A DNA stretch of 64,000 nt from Macrocystis pyrifera (taxonomy: Eukaryota > Sar > Phaeophyceae > Laminariales > Laminariaceae): contig JASSKH010000041.1 in assembly GCA_031763025.1 (NCBI GenBank), positions 682,001-746,000 on the forward strand, read 5' to 3'. The notes beneath the pieces were generated by a model that was given only the letters and a program-made list of their open reading frames with translations, was not told the origin of the DNA and made no database searches. This document shows positions 54,390-64,000 of the stretch, one piece after another. Each line of letters begins with the position of its first letter. Positions within the stretch are counted from its first letter, which is position 1. The translations under genes and the position numbers were made by a program.

Positions 54390-55125
54390 GGGCCGTTCCT
54401 AACGAACAAAAAACAAACACTATTCGTGATTTTTTGGCATGTCAATAAATCACGATCCGTGACATTTCATTTCTAACGAAAAAAGCCGAAAAACGTCACG
54501 TTTCGCGGTATTTTTCAGATTGTAAAATTTCCGACATCTCTTATCCAACTGCGTTTGCGGGTGGAGCCAACTTCCGTGAGTGGGGCACGGCCAGGTCGGA
54601 TCGGCCCGACCGCGCCTGGCCCGGCCCGTGATATATTCGAATCACTGGCCGAAGCCTGACCCAGCCTGCGAGATTCCAATCTCACCGACCGTCGGCCAAG
54701 CCCGGTCCGCGAGACCCATCTTGAAGGCCGTCTGCCCGGCCTGGCCTGTGACATTTTCAAATCATTTTCGCCTTTGTCTTCGAGCTGCGTCTCCTCGTCC
54801 TCGAAAATTCGAGGCCACCACGTGCTCGTTAGCCCGCGCCCAGTGGTGTCTCCCGTTGTCCACAAGCGGCGCACGAAACAGAGTCTGCCATGCCGCTGTA
54901 CCGGCCGCTGGATGGCGTTGGTGCGCGTGGGTTGCGTAGTTTCTTGGTCAGGCGTTTTTCGAGACACGAAAAAAGTCACGAATCGTGATTTGGATTTTTT
55001 TAGGGAGAGGCTAAAAAATTCGGCGTCATGAATGCTGAGTTTTTTTGCCATGGTTCCCGATAAGAAATCATGATTCAAGACTAAAATTTCACGAATCGTG
55101 ATTTTTTGTTCGTCAGGAACGGCCC
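54390..55125. mobile_element. PIF/Harbinger-like MITE, 736 bp, second copy (inverted)
   Basis: The terminal repeats GGGCCGTTCCTAACGAAC and, inverted, GGGCCGTTCCTGACGAAC are the same family as 46373-47117. The interior matches that copy on the opposite strand, including the CCTGGCCCGGCCCG and CTCACCGACCGTCGGCCAAG stretches. The right flank is TTA; the left flank TTC is one base different. Confidence 0.75.
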
Positions 55126-55240
55126 TTATTTTCCATTCTTTGGAGATTGTTCTTCGATTTTCACTTGGTTCCTTCCGACTGTTTGGTCTCGTTTTTGTCC
55201 CACTTCTATTTGTTTTGTGGACCTTGTATTTGTACATAGA

Positions 55241-55581
55241 TGTATGTTATCAGGATTACCCTGGGCTGGGTAATCGATCGATCTTTTACACCTATAGCTC
55301 AGTAGGTAACTCCCTCACATTTGACGTCGTCCACGTCACGGGTTCGAACCTCGCTTCGAACGTTTCGTATAGAAACGCTTGCGCGTGCATCCTTAAAAGC
55401 ACATCTCCCTGGTTCCCCAGGTAATGAAACGAAGCGGGTAGGTCAGCGTACAGACCTATAAGGTTCCGACGCCCCAACGATCCCGCCGTTCAGAGGGGGG
55501 GAGAGTGTTATAAGGATTACCCTGGGCTGGGTAATCGATAGATACTCTCCTGTAGCTCAGTAGGTTACACCCTCACATGTA
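55241..55581. mobile_element. TRIM-like element with 75/72 bp terminal repeats
   Basis: Terminal direct repeats at 55245-55319 and 55506-55577, both starting TGTTAT and ending CTCACA (TG...CA). The 186 bp interior ends in a polypurine tract AGAGGGGGGGAGAG (55492-55505) directly before the second repeat. TGTA flanks the element on both sides (55241-55244, 55578-55581). Each repeat contains TAGCTCAGTAGGT, a tRNA A-box, and GGTTCGAACCTC, a B-box, lies about 45 bases downstream of the first A-box. Total length is 333 bp with no coding capacity. A dimeric tRNA-derived SINE is the alternative reading. Confidence 0.6.
55292..55360 (+). promoter_or_regulatory. tRNA-like pol III A-box/B-box pair
   Basis: TAGCTCAGTAGG (A-box) and GGTTCGAACCTC (B-box) at tRNA spacing, with TGACG-7-CGTCA between them forming an anticodon-arm-like hairpin. 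The D-arm and acceptor stem do not pair, so this is not an intact tRNA gene. Confidence 0.5.
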
Positions 55582-57485
55582 TATAATATCAGTTTCTTCC
55601 ACGCTTTGTTCAGCACCTCCTTATACTGCTCGAATCACAATACATATACGAAGCTCCGAGAGGTAGCATGTTGCCGTCGAAGATCTACCGGAAGCACAGC
55701 GAAGTCAGCTCTGCACAAAGCAGCAAAGCACGCCGGTGGCGATGAGAGCGCGACAACGTAAGCGAGCAGACGGAGTTGGCGAAAACCAGTAGCTCGTGGA
55801 GCATCAATAGCTCGCTGTGTTCTCAAAACGAATTTTTCGAAGTCTGCCCCATGTACAAGAAGTTAGCTGGTGACGCGCAGAGGATTTTATATTATTTAGT
55901 TTTTATCATTTAGACAGACGCATGCTACATTAGAGGTGCACCATTTTTTCTCTGGGGCTCTTCGCTTGAAGAGCTCTGTACTATTAGGAACTCATCTATA
56001 CTATTTCTAAAACACCCAAAACTGGCTTTAACAAAAATGAAAGTATAGCACTAGTGTTTCTCTCCATCCTAATTTATTTCGTACGTATATGCAAGCAGTC
56101 GGCGTCCTAGTCGTTTTGCTGGAGCATGGTACTCCTGGTATTTGCAAGTCGTCACTTAGTTACCTCAATATAGGCCAATGACCGCTCCTTTCATACCTGT
56201 ACTTTATTCCGCCCTTCCATATCAGCGAGCGCAGCGGGCGGAAGCCTCCCGCGAAGCGAAGCGCCTTGTATGGACCACAATCTTTTACTGTGGGTTGCTG
56301 TCGCTATCAACCATGGAACCACGTTTTTACACATTTCTCGTTCCCGAAACAGGCGCACATTGGCTCCATGCTTGGTCCATGAAAAAAAATGACTGCACGC
56401 ACCGAAGGCTCATGCCATAGATCCATCCTGTCTGTCGTGGCGTAGCGATGCCTGTGTCTTTCACCTTTTCGCTCAGTGACATGCCATATTTACCTTGCCG
56501 CAGGCGATGCCGTCCGGAGCGGCATTGGATTTGGAGCTGGTGTTTTTTCGTGAAATCCCTTCAAGTGCACCTGGCTACCGGCGTCGCCCCGCATGAGAGT
56601 ACCAACGACGACAAGGTCGCCGGGTACGAAGCGATTTTCCATGATACCACCTTGGATTACTCCGACTTGGTGGTACCCGGGGAAGGGCCTCGCCCTCACC
56701 CGTACCTCGGCCGTACATCCGGGATATTTCTTTGGCCAGATGGCCCCCATGAAAAAATCACAATCCTCAGTGTACGTGTGACCGCAGCGGCCTCTCTAAA
56801 TGCTCGGAGATCGCAAGGGTCAACCTCAATCCCCATGAGCAAGACCATGCCAAAAAGCACGTCTCCTTGCGGTCGATCAACACAATGGCATTTCCGAAGT
56901 ACACCTACACCCTGAGGGTGATCAACGAGCTCCCAAACGAGGGTGTCAACCGAAAAAAAAAACGCTCGGGAGGTTGTTTCTGTCTCTTGAACTACACCCG
57001 GTAGGGACTATCAGCTCCTGCCACAAGTCGCTTTGGCTCTGCGGGCGGTGCTTTTACTTGAAGCCCACCATTCGGGTATTGGACTCGTTCGGGCGGGTAG
57101 ATGTTGTTTTCTTGGGATCGGTAATAGATGCTGCGGTACGCAGGTCGGAGGACTAACGCCCGAACGGGCAGGATGCATCGGACAAAGCCTGGTGGGTAGG
57201 ATGCATGGTCTGGGTTTTTGTTGTTGGTTAAGTTCGCGCGATTCTCGTGTATCCAGAGGAGTACAATAACAACGCTGAAATCAAGTACCGTAGTTTGGTT
57301 TGTTGTTGTGGTGACACAATGTCAGCCTGAATGAATGTGAACACGTGAACCTCTTAAGAAACCCCAACGGGCGAGGAACATGAATCATACGATACACCCA
57401 CTGTCACAGAATTAAAGCATAACCAGTGTATGGTGACCTTCTCAGGGGCCACAAAGCAGAAGCCTCCCATCAACAACCCGATTTC
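55582..57485. other. Mostly unassigned region
   Basis: About 1.9 kb. Plus-strand stretches around 56640-56770 (AGYEAIFHDTTLDYSDLV) and 56800-56945 (FPKYTYTLRVINELPNEG) look coding-like, with a CCGCAG acceptor at 56505-56510. I cannot tie them to a family or to the KDZ-like gene. Confidence 0.3.
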
Positions 57486-57780
57486 ACCCGTCACACTACC
57501 ATTTGCCCGTAGGATGATATCCGTCACTGTTGAATAACTTGTGACCGGTGCGTTAATATCGAATGACCAACAATAGTTATGTTTTTCATACACGACATAG
57601 ACATGCTCGGGCGACAAGACCTCCAAATACGCGTTCGCTTGTTCGTACGGCGCGCTAAAGGTCGTTAGCAAGGTTGAAAACGCGTTTATACCCGTTACCC
57701 TACCACTTCCCCGTAGGATAATATTCGCCACTGTTGATTAACTTGTGACCTGCGCGTTAAAGTCGAAAAACTAACAATCT
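57486..57780. repeat. Diverged 91 bp direct repeats, 204 bp apart
   Basis: Copies at 57486-57576 and 57690-57780, sharing CCGTAGGAT-ATAT-CGCCACTGTTGA-TAACTTGTGACC and GCGTTAA. About 80% identical by eye. Confidence 0.75.
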
Positions 57781-58085
57781 TTGTGTTTGCCATACTCCAT
57801 TATAGAGCAGGGGCAATCGTTGCTCTGCTGCTCTCTAAGTGATACCTTTTACCTGGTAATATTTCCGTAGTTTTTTGTTGTTGTACTGATTAAACCTACA
57901 TGATACAGCAGCGCGGAGAGTAGACTCGTCGAACAAGGACACGACGGTCGCCGTACCTTCTGTATAAATACTCGAAATCTATTACATACAGCACCCTAAC
58001 ACAGGGAATAAACATCACCAGCCGATCGAAAGGTGCTGTGGCACGGTATAGGAAGAGTCAAAGCACATGACACCGTCACAGGCGT

Positions 58086-58330
58086 AGAAAAGCGCTGCAT
58101 CTATTCTACGCGGGGCCGTTTACTCTAACCCCGCTGGGCACGACGGCCCCTAACGCAACGCAATCTAACCCAACCCAACCCAATCAAATATGCTGCGGCG
58201 CGTTTGCTACACCAAACCCAATGCCAATGCCGAGGAGCAGATTGGGCAAAACGAATCCGATTAGAAACGCGCTGCATCTACACTACACGGGGCCGTTTTC
58301 CCTCACCCCCCGGACACAAGGGCCCCTAGC
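58086..58330. repeat. Diverged ~70 bp direct repeats, 177 bp apart
   Basis: Copies at 58086-58155 and 58263-58330, sharing GCGCTGCATCTA, CGGGGCCGTTT and GGCCCCTA. Confidence 0.7.
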
Positions 58331-58502
58331 GGTCGGGATCGCAGCCGCGTTCACGAGAGACCTTGCGCCCCGGATCGAACCACCGTCTTTCGCCCCAACC
58401 GGTGAAGTCGTCGTCTTCGCGCTCGCGACCGAAACCGAAATCACGCTCGCGGCCGGAACCGCGCTTGCGGCTGAAACCGCTCTCACGGATGGACCTGCGC
58501 TT

Positions 58503-58664
58503 GCGGGCAACCCCACCGTGCTGTTTGCGCTGTTTGGCGAACCAACGCTCGCGCTAGCGGGAGACCCCACCGTGCTGTATGCCCTGTTTAGCGAACCAAC
58601 GCTCGCGCTAGCGGGAGATCCCACCGTGCTGTATGCCCTGTTCAGCGCACCAACGCCGGCACTT
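58503..58664. repeat. 54 bp minisatellite, three copies
   Basis: Units at 58503, 58557 and 58611, each containing CCCACCGTGCTGT and CCCTGTTTAGCG-like cores. The period is a multiple of three, so both strands stay open; plus gives DPTVLYALFSEPTLALAG repeats and minus gives VGSLNRAYSTVGSPASAS repeats. Neither can be called a gene. Confidence 0.85.
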
Positions 58665-59720
58665 GCACTTCCATAAGTGGATGACGTGCGCACGCGCGAT
58701 CTGTTCTGTTGTAAGAACATAACAGCGGAGCGGACGATGTCCGCCCTTTGCTCATAGGAGCAATATTCGAAGAAGCAGAACTCTGTCTCACCCTGACCCG
58801 ACAGGTCAAAGACAGCTGAGCGTTCGCAATTGTAGCACTCGAACGGGGTGGTGGCGTTTGTGATGGCAGGACGCCGGCAACCCTCCCCATCACAGTGAAA
58901 ATACTCCCGTCAACCGCGCCCAAAGGATGGTCACACGCCAAGACAGGAGCTGCTTTGACGATGGGAGAACAGGGTACACATTTGCGACGGCTCCTGCAAG
59001 ACGCGCAATAGCAAAGATAAGAAGCCAGGGGACGGGCAGTCAAGCGGAAACCATCAGAATCGTACGAGGGCTCATAAATAGAAATTCATACGAATACCAC
59101 TAGTACAGCACGAAGCATCGGAACGTGGCGTAGCAGCGGTCGTACTACTACTGTAGTACAGCAAGCACCATCGGAACTTCGGTGGATTAGTGGGCGAATT
59201 GGGGGTGTGGGTGGTTTGGGTGGATAGGTGAGTTGGGTTTTCGCCACATAGCGTTGCAGCATGGGGTTGTGGTCAGCAAACCCAACCCAAAGCATGAGTA
59301 TGATCGATACTCTGGGGCATGACAGGCCTTACGCAGTTAGGCGAAGTAGACAGAACTCATGATGGTCTCTGGGAGGACTCTCGTGTTGTATTATATCGGA
59401 CGAACGAGGAAAGAGAGAGAGTGAAGACGTGTCCACCTCTGACGTCGGTCGTTCGTCGTAGTGACGGTTTCATCCAGCACCAAAATACCCCCGGCATAAA
59501 CAAGCCTTCCTACCATATACGTATTCCACCGCACAAGACTGTGCGATACATACAGCAGTACTCCGAGCATACTCAACAGCCCCCCTGCTCGGTGTACGGC
59601 ATATTATAGCCATCCACATATAAAGAAGGGAAAACCGCGTGGGAAACCTTCTGACAGCACAGAAATACCTAAACCAAATAAAATCAAACAACACGTGCAT
59701 TAACTACAACAGCCCCCCTG
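58665..59720. other. Unassigned region before the LINE
   Basis: A minus-strand open stretch, 59043-58642 (starting MTARPLASYLCYCASCRSRR), has no recognisable family. GT-rich low-complexity DNA occurs at 59190-59245. Nothing else can be supported. Confidence 0.3.
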
Positions 59721-60067
59721 TTGGATAATCCCTTTTTAAGAACGTCGGTATATCGTCACCATTGCCAGGTAAAACGGCAATTATTCAGGTGCACAACAGC
59801 AGAGGAGGAGCATCGCCACTGCGGAGAGCGTAATGGGTACAGCATGGGGAGAGGAGGGGCTGGGCATTGCGTGGGTAAGCAAACACCCCGACAGCGAAGA
59901 CGAGAGTGTCGGGGTGGGGATGGACTGGGACGGCTGAACCCAGTCATTGGAAACGAAGGTACGCACCGGGCTAGAAAACAGAGAGCCTACACCGTGATAC
60001 AAAGAAAAATAAGGAGAAAAAGACAAAAAAAGACGGAGGGGTCGGACCTCGCGTCGGCTAGCAAAGT

Positions 60068-61260
60068 TTGGCCCGAGCGAGACAGAAGGCGGCACTCGTG
60101 ACGGTAGCGACCTACAATGTGCGTACCCTGGCTGTGAAAGGGAGGAACGGGTACGGGCCTGCCGAGTGTGTGCTGGCGAAGGCCCGACAACTGGGCTGTG
60201 ACTTCGTTGGCCTGCAAGAAACAAGGAGACCCGGGAAGACCGAATTTTCTGCAGCAGGATACCGGATTTTCTGCTCTGGGTAAGAAGACACAGATGGCAG
60301 GCAAGGACTATACGGAGTTGGTCTGGCAGTGAAGGAAACGATATGCCGTAAGTCTGTATATACCCACCAGTTAATTGACGAACGCCTTATGTCTATGCAC
60401 TTCGAGATAACCGGTGAAAGCGTTGCGGTCAACCTAGTTGTTGCCTATGCCCCAACGAAAGCCAACCTCAACATACAGATGAAAGAGGAGTTTTGGAAAA
60501 AAATGAGGCACATGGTTGAGCAGATTCCAACGAAGGAATGCCTGTTCGTGCTGGTAGACGCGAACGCACGGACTGGAAAGAGGATGGAAGGGTGCGGTGA
60601 CGGTAGGGTGCTTGGAGCGTACGGACGTGATGAGCTCAACAATAACGGCAAACGCCTGCTGGCATTCGCTTCAGACAATAAGCTCGCTCTCACGAACACG
60701 TTTTTTAGCGCTCGCAAGGGTGGAATATCCCTTACGTGCAACGGCATCAGCAGCCACAACGACCAAACACGGATTGACTACATCCTAACCCGCCAAGCAC
60801 ACCGACCTCGCGTGCATGATGTTAAGGTCCACCCCCAGCCTCCGCCCCCAGCCAAGGCGGATTCAGACCATAATATCGTATATGCGATGGTCCGCCTCAG
60901 CGGTCGTTTCGCACCCAACAGACACGTACGAACGAAAAACAAAATTCGGCCTTTCGACCGGCAGAAGTTTCGATCCGACGGAGATTGCAGGCAGCGAGTC
61001 GTGGCGCGGATCCTTTCAAAGTTTCCCTTCCTTCCCTCGCAACCGAACAGTATCTCCGAGATGGCAGAATCCTTTGCGGAAGTTATTCTTGACGCAGCAG
61101 CGAAAGACGTACCCCCCCCACCACGACATCCACACAAACCCGGGTGGTGCGAGACCGCGGAAACCTCAGCCGCCATACAACTCGCATGGGATGCGAGGGA
61201 GGATGCCCGTCGAGTCATGCGCATCAAGAAGAACAAAACCGCGTGGAAGACGCTGAGGAC
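60068..61260 (+). pseudogene. LINE endonuclease domain
   Basis: An EEP/APE-type nuclease with motifs in order: VATYNVRTLAV, VGLQETRRPG (catalytic Glu), VVAYAPT, VDANARTGKR (Asp-x-Asn), QTRIDYILTR and ADSDHNIVYA (Asp-His). It nicks target DNA to prime reverse transcription. One in-frame TAA at 60281-60283 separates the first 71 residues from the rest; the frame is otherwise continuous. Confidence 0.85.
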
Positions 61261-62526
61261 GGGTGCGCGAATCTGCGAAGGGCTATAGATAAAGCGTTGC
61301 ACGCCTACTTCGAAGAGTACCTTGCTGAAACAGAGAGACTGCTCGCCGACAACGACCAGCGGGGTTAATACAAACACTTGAAGGGCACGGTGGGATTGGA
61401 CGGTCGAAAGGCGAGAAGCGAGCAGTTCATCCGGGACGAGGATGGCACGCTTCTAAGGGACAAGGTGCGCATTCTTGAACGGTGGGCGAGGTTTTTCGGC
61501 ACCCTCCTGACCACGAAATCTTCTAAGCTTGACCCAACTATCAGCGCTCTATTTCCACAACGGCCGTTGGCATCATCGCTTGGAGATGAACCGACCATGG
61601 ATGATATGACGTCGGTAATTCGGGGTATGCCAAACTGGAAAGCGGTGGGACCAGACTCCCTTCCGGCCGAGTTACTGAAAATCGACCACCCCGAATTCAT
61701 CCGGTACTTTCACAACTTACTTGTCAACGTGTGGAGAACGGGTAACGTCCCCCAGCAATGGAAATATGCGATCATTAAGGTCCTTAATAAAAAGAAGCAT
61801 CGCTCTGATTGCAACAATTACCGGGGGAATTCGCTTGTTGCCCATTCAGGCAAGGTTTTGCTGAAAGTGGTCGCGTCCCGCCTCAGTAACTACTGCGAGG
61901 CCGAAGGGATACTCCCCGAGGAACAGTGCGGCTTTCGCCCAGCACGGTCAACGGTCGACATGCTGTTCGTCGTGCGCCGACTGCAAGAACTCGGACGAGC
62001 CAGAAAAATCCCCCTGTACATGTGCTTCATCGACCTGCAGAAAGCATATGACTCTGTCGACCATGAGCTGCTGTGGGTGGTGCTCGCACGCTTCGGCGTA
62101 CCAGAGAAGATGCTAACCGTTATCCGCCAATTCCACGAAGGCATGCGAGCCCGCGTGCGCACGGATGACGGCGAGCACTCGGAATGGTTCGACGTCACTC
62201 AGGGGCTGCGGCAAGGATGTGTCTTGTCACCACTTCTGTTCAATGTCTTCTTCGCTGCTGTGATACACGCCGTGCTGGTACGCTTCAGTGAAGACCCAGA
62301 CATTTTGAGGAACTTGGTCCACCTCGAGGAGGACCTCGGCGAGGACGAGGTGAAGGTTGACCGACTAACTTGCGTGCGGAGGGCAGTATGGGGTATGCTG
62401 TACGCGGACGATGCAGGCATTGTGTATAGGTCGGCGGAAGGCCTTGCGAAGATGATGACCGTCATTGTGTCCGTTTTCGAAGCAGCAGGCCTCACCGTAT
62501 CCGAAAAGAAAACGGAGACCTGCTGA
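61261..62526 (+). pseudogene. LINE reverse transcriptase domain
   Basis: RT motifs: [54 protein letters not shown] (motif A Asp), [17 protein letters not shown] (motif B) and [11 protein letters not shown] (motif C, YADD), then LTVSEKKTE. The catalytic aspartates are intact. It is preceded by a one-base frame change near 61255 and a TAA at 61366-61368, and ends prematurely at TGA 62524-62526. Confidence 0.9.
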
Positions 62527-63270
62527 CACCGAATCAGGCACCGCAGACTTCACCACTCGTCATCGAAGCGGCGGGACAGAGATATAGACAGACGACGCAG
62601 TTTTTGTATCTGGGCGGTCTTGTCGTCGCAAGCGCTGACATTATGCCAGAGATCACACGACGGATCCGACTCGCGTGGGCATGCTACAACCGGTTCAAAC
62701 GGGAACTGTATGATATGGAGGATGCCCCGTTCACTATAAAAGTGCGCATGCTAAAGGCCGAGGTGATGGAGACCCTGCTGTACGGTGCGTGACGTGGACT
62801 CTTGGTCAGGAGCACTTCGCTGAACTCCGAACGGCACACCACAAACTCCTCCTACGGATCATTGGCTTCCAGCGCCGGCAACGCACTGACCACCTCATGT
62901 CGTACGCCAAGGCCCTCAAAAAAGCACAATGCGAGAGCGTTGAGACGACCATCCGCGAAAGACGCCTCCTCTTTGCGGGGGCCGTACCGCGGGCAACCAA
63001 TGAGCGGCTGACCCGCCGGGTGATGTTTGGGACGATGGCTGGTGGGGAGAACCCAGGACCAGGCCGACCGGAAAAGACCTGGGCCCAATGTCTAGCAGAC
63101 GACCTCAGGGTTTTCCAAGCCACCGAGGGGTCCACGGAAAGCTTCCCTCTGCTGTTCGGAGTCGAAACGGTGTTATGACCGAGGGCGGCTAAGAAGAGCG
63201 GGAAGTGGTACCGGGGGGTCGTCGACGCGGCGGACTGTTTCATGGCGAGGTGGCACAGGGCGAGGCACAG
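62527..63270 (+). pseudogene. LINE C-terminal region
   Basis: RT thumb-side continuation: QFLYLGGLVVASADIMPEIT, then MLKAEVMETLLYG, a one-base deletion near 62782, VTWTLGQEHFAELRTAHHKL, RERRLLFAGAVPR and MARWHR. A TGA at 63176-63178 sits where TGG would keep the frame. Confidence 0.75.
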
Positions 63271-63420
63271 AGGAGCCGGCTACGCCACGCAGCTGAGGAC
63301 GCCAAGAACGGCGACAACGGGGGGGGGGGGGGAGGGGGGAAGGGCAGCCGTACTGATACAGCTGTCGACGAATGCAGAAACGAAATGATAGATCGGGTGG
63401 CTAGGTATCGGTGCGACTAG

Positions 63421-63844
63421 CTCTTATAGACTGTTGCCTGTAGCTCCCTCTCTTTCGTGTCGCTTCATCCGCGCAGCAGATATCTGTCCTTCCTGAGTAC
63501 GTATGCTGTCCGTCTGGCAGCCTTTTCTGAAGTCCTTGCGTCGTTTGTATTCTGTTCTTCATTTCATATATATTTTTTTGTTTTGTTTTTGTTTCATCGT
63601 CTTTTTGCTCTTATTTTTTGGTCCTGCTTGTGTTGTTGTTTCTCGTACCCGGTACGCTGACATTTCATTTGCTTGACACTTGAATTTGCGATTTATTTTT
63701 TATTTTTGGTCTTCCTCTGTCTCACAGTCTGCGACCACGGAATCAGTATCTCTCTAGGATAAGGAATCAGGACGGACACAGGGTGTACTGATGAAGCTGG
63801 GTAGAAAGGACGATTTAATGTCAAGACAACAACAACAACAACAA
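63421..63844 (+). other. LINE 3' UTR and (ACA)n tail
   Basis: T-rich non-coding DNA ending in about six ACA units at 63826-63844. The microsatellite tail marks the 3' insertion boundary. Confidence 0.6.
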
Positions 63845-64000
63845 TCTCAGAACCAAAAACTTACTAAACTGCCAATGTAAAACGACGGTCTTTTAACCAA
63901 TAACAACAAAATCTTCCACCTGTCCAAAACCCAAACTATATCTCTTGAATGAATACCAAAACTCTCGAAACTGCAAATTACACAAGTATTCCCACGTTTA
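63845..64000. other. Unassigned right end
   Basis: 156 bases of AT-rich DNA after the LINE tail with no recognisable feature. Confidence 0.4.

Larger units (their letters stand above)
59721..63844 (+). mobile_element. Non-LTR retrotransposon (LINE), lightly degraded
   Basis: One near-complete plus-strand element: an upstream basic ORF region, apurinic-like endonuclease, reverse transcriptase, C-terminal region, a T-rich 3' UTR and a terminal (ACA)n tail at 63826-63844. About six lesions interrupt the polyprotein: TAA 60281, a frameshift near 61255, TAA 61366, frameshifts near 62522 and 62782, and TGA 63176. Endonuclease-first architecture, the YGCVTWTL-like C-terminal motif and a short-repeat tail instead of poly(A) suggest an RTE-like or CR1-like clade; phylogeny would be needed to decide. 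The 5' end is approximate. Confidence 0.8.

Noticed and set aside
55292..55360. An intact tRNA gene
   Set aside because: A- and B-boxes are present but the D-arm and acceptor stem do not pair and the variable region is too short.
58150..58190. AACCCAACCCAACCC resembling telomeric repeat
   Set aside because: Only about three irregular units inside a local duplication; not a telomere array.
1..64000. CRISPR arrays, bacterial operons, rRNA genes or viral insertions
   Set aside because: No regularly spaced identical repeats with unique spacers, no Shine-Dalgarno-led gene clusters, no rRNA motifs and no viral structural or replication genes were seen; the only reverse transcriptase belongs to the LINE.

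Overview
The window is nuclear DNA from a eukaryote. Genes are split into many exons by GT-AG introns of about 0.2 to 4 kb, exons are GC-rich, introns carry microsatellites and transposon debris, and there are no operons or bacterial-style signals. A stramenopile alga, brown-alga-like, would fit, but that is inference; nothing here proves the lineage.

Layout. (1) About 790-5450, plus strand: 3' part of a gene for an RS/RGG-rich, Pro/Gln-rich protein ending in a WW domain, probably an RNA-processing factor. (2) About 5912-13713, minus strand: a mitochondrial carrier (SLC25) gene, convergent with (1). (3) 14479 to at least 38688, possibly 40035, plus strand: a VPS13B/COH1-like bridge-type lipid-transfer protein, divergent from (2), about 24 exons including giant ones of 4.2 and 3.3 kb. 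(4) 42881-48597, minus strand: NIP7, the 60S ribosome biogenesis factor, three exons coding for exactly 180 residues; its 4.3 kb first intron is packed with mobile elements. (5) About 49641-53711, plus strand: pieces of a KDZ-superfamily transposase gene, intron-containing and carrying an in-frame stop. (6) 54390-55581: a PIF/Harbinger-like MITE followed by a 333 bp TRIM-like element with tRNA-like promoter boxes. (7) 57.4-58.7 kb: diverged local duplications and a 54 bp minisatellite. (8) About 59.7-63.84 kb: a nearly full-length, lightly damaged LINE.

Functional picture: three housekeeping genes (mitochondrial transport, contact-site lipid transfer, ribosome assembly) and one RNA-processing gene sit in a background of class I and class II elements. 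A recurring observation is that otherwise convincing exons change reading frame by one base inside or next to homopolymers or a CAG tract. This is most likely assembly indels, but it affects three of the four host genes. I found no CRISPR array, rRNA, intact tRNA or virus.
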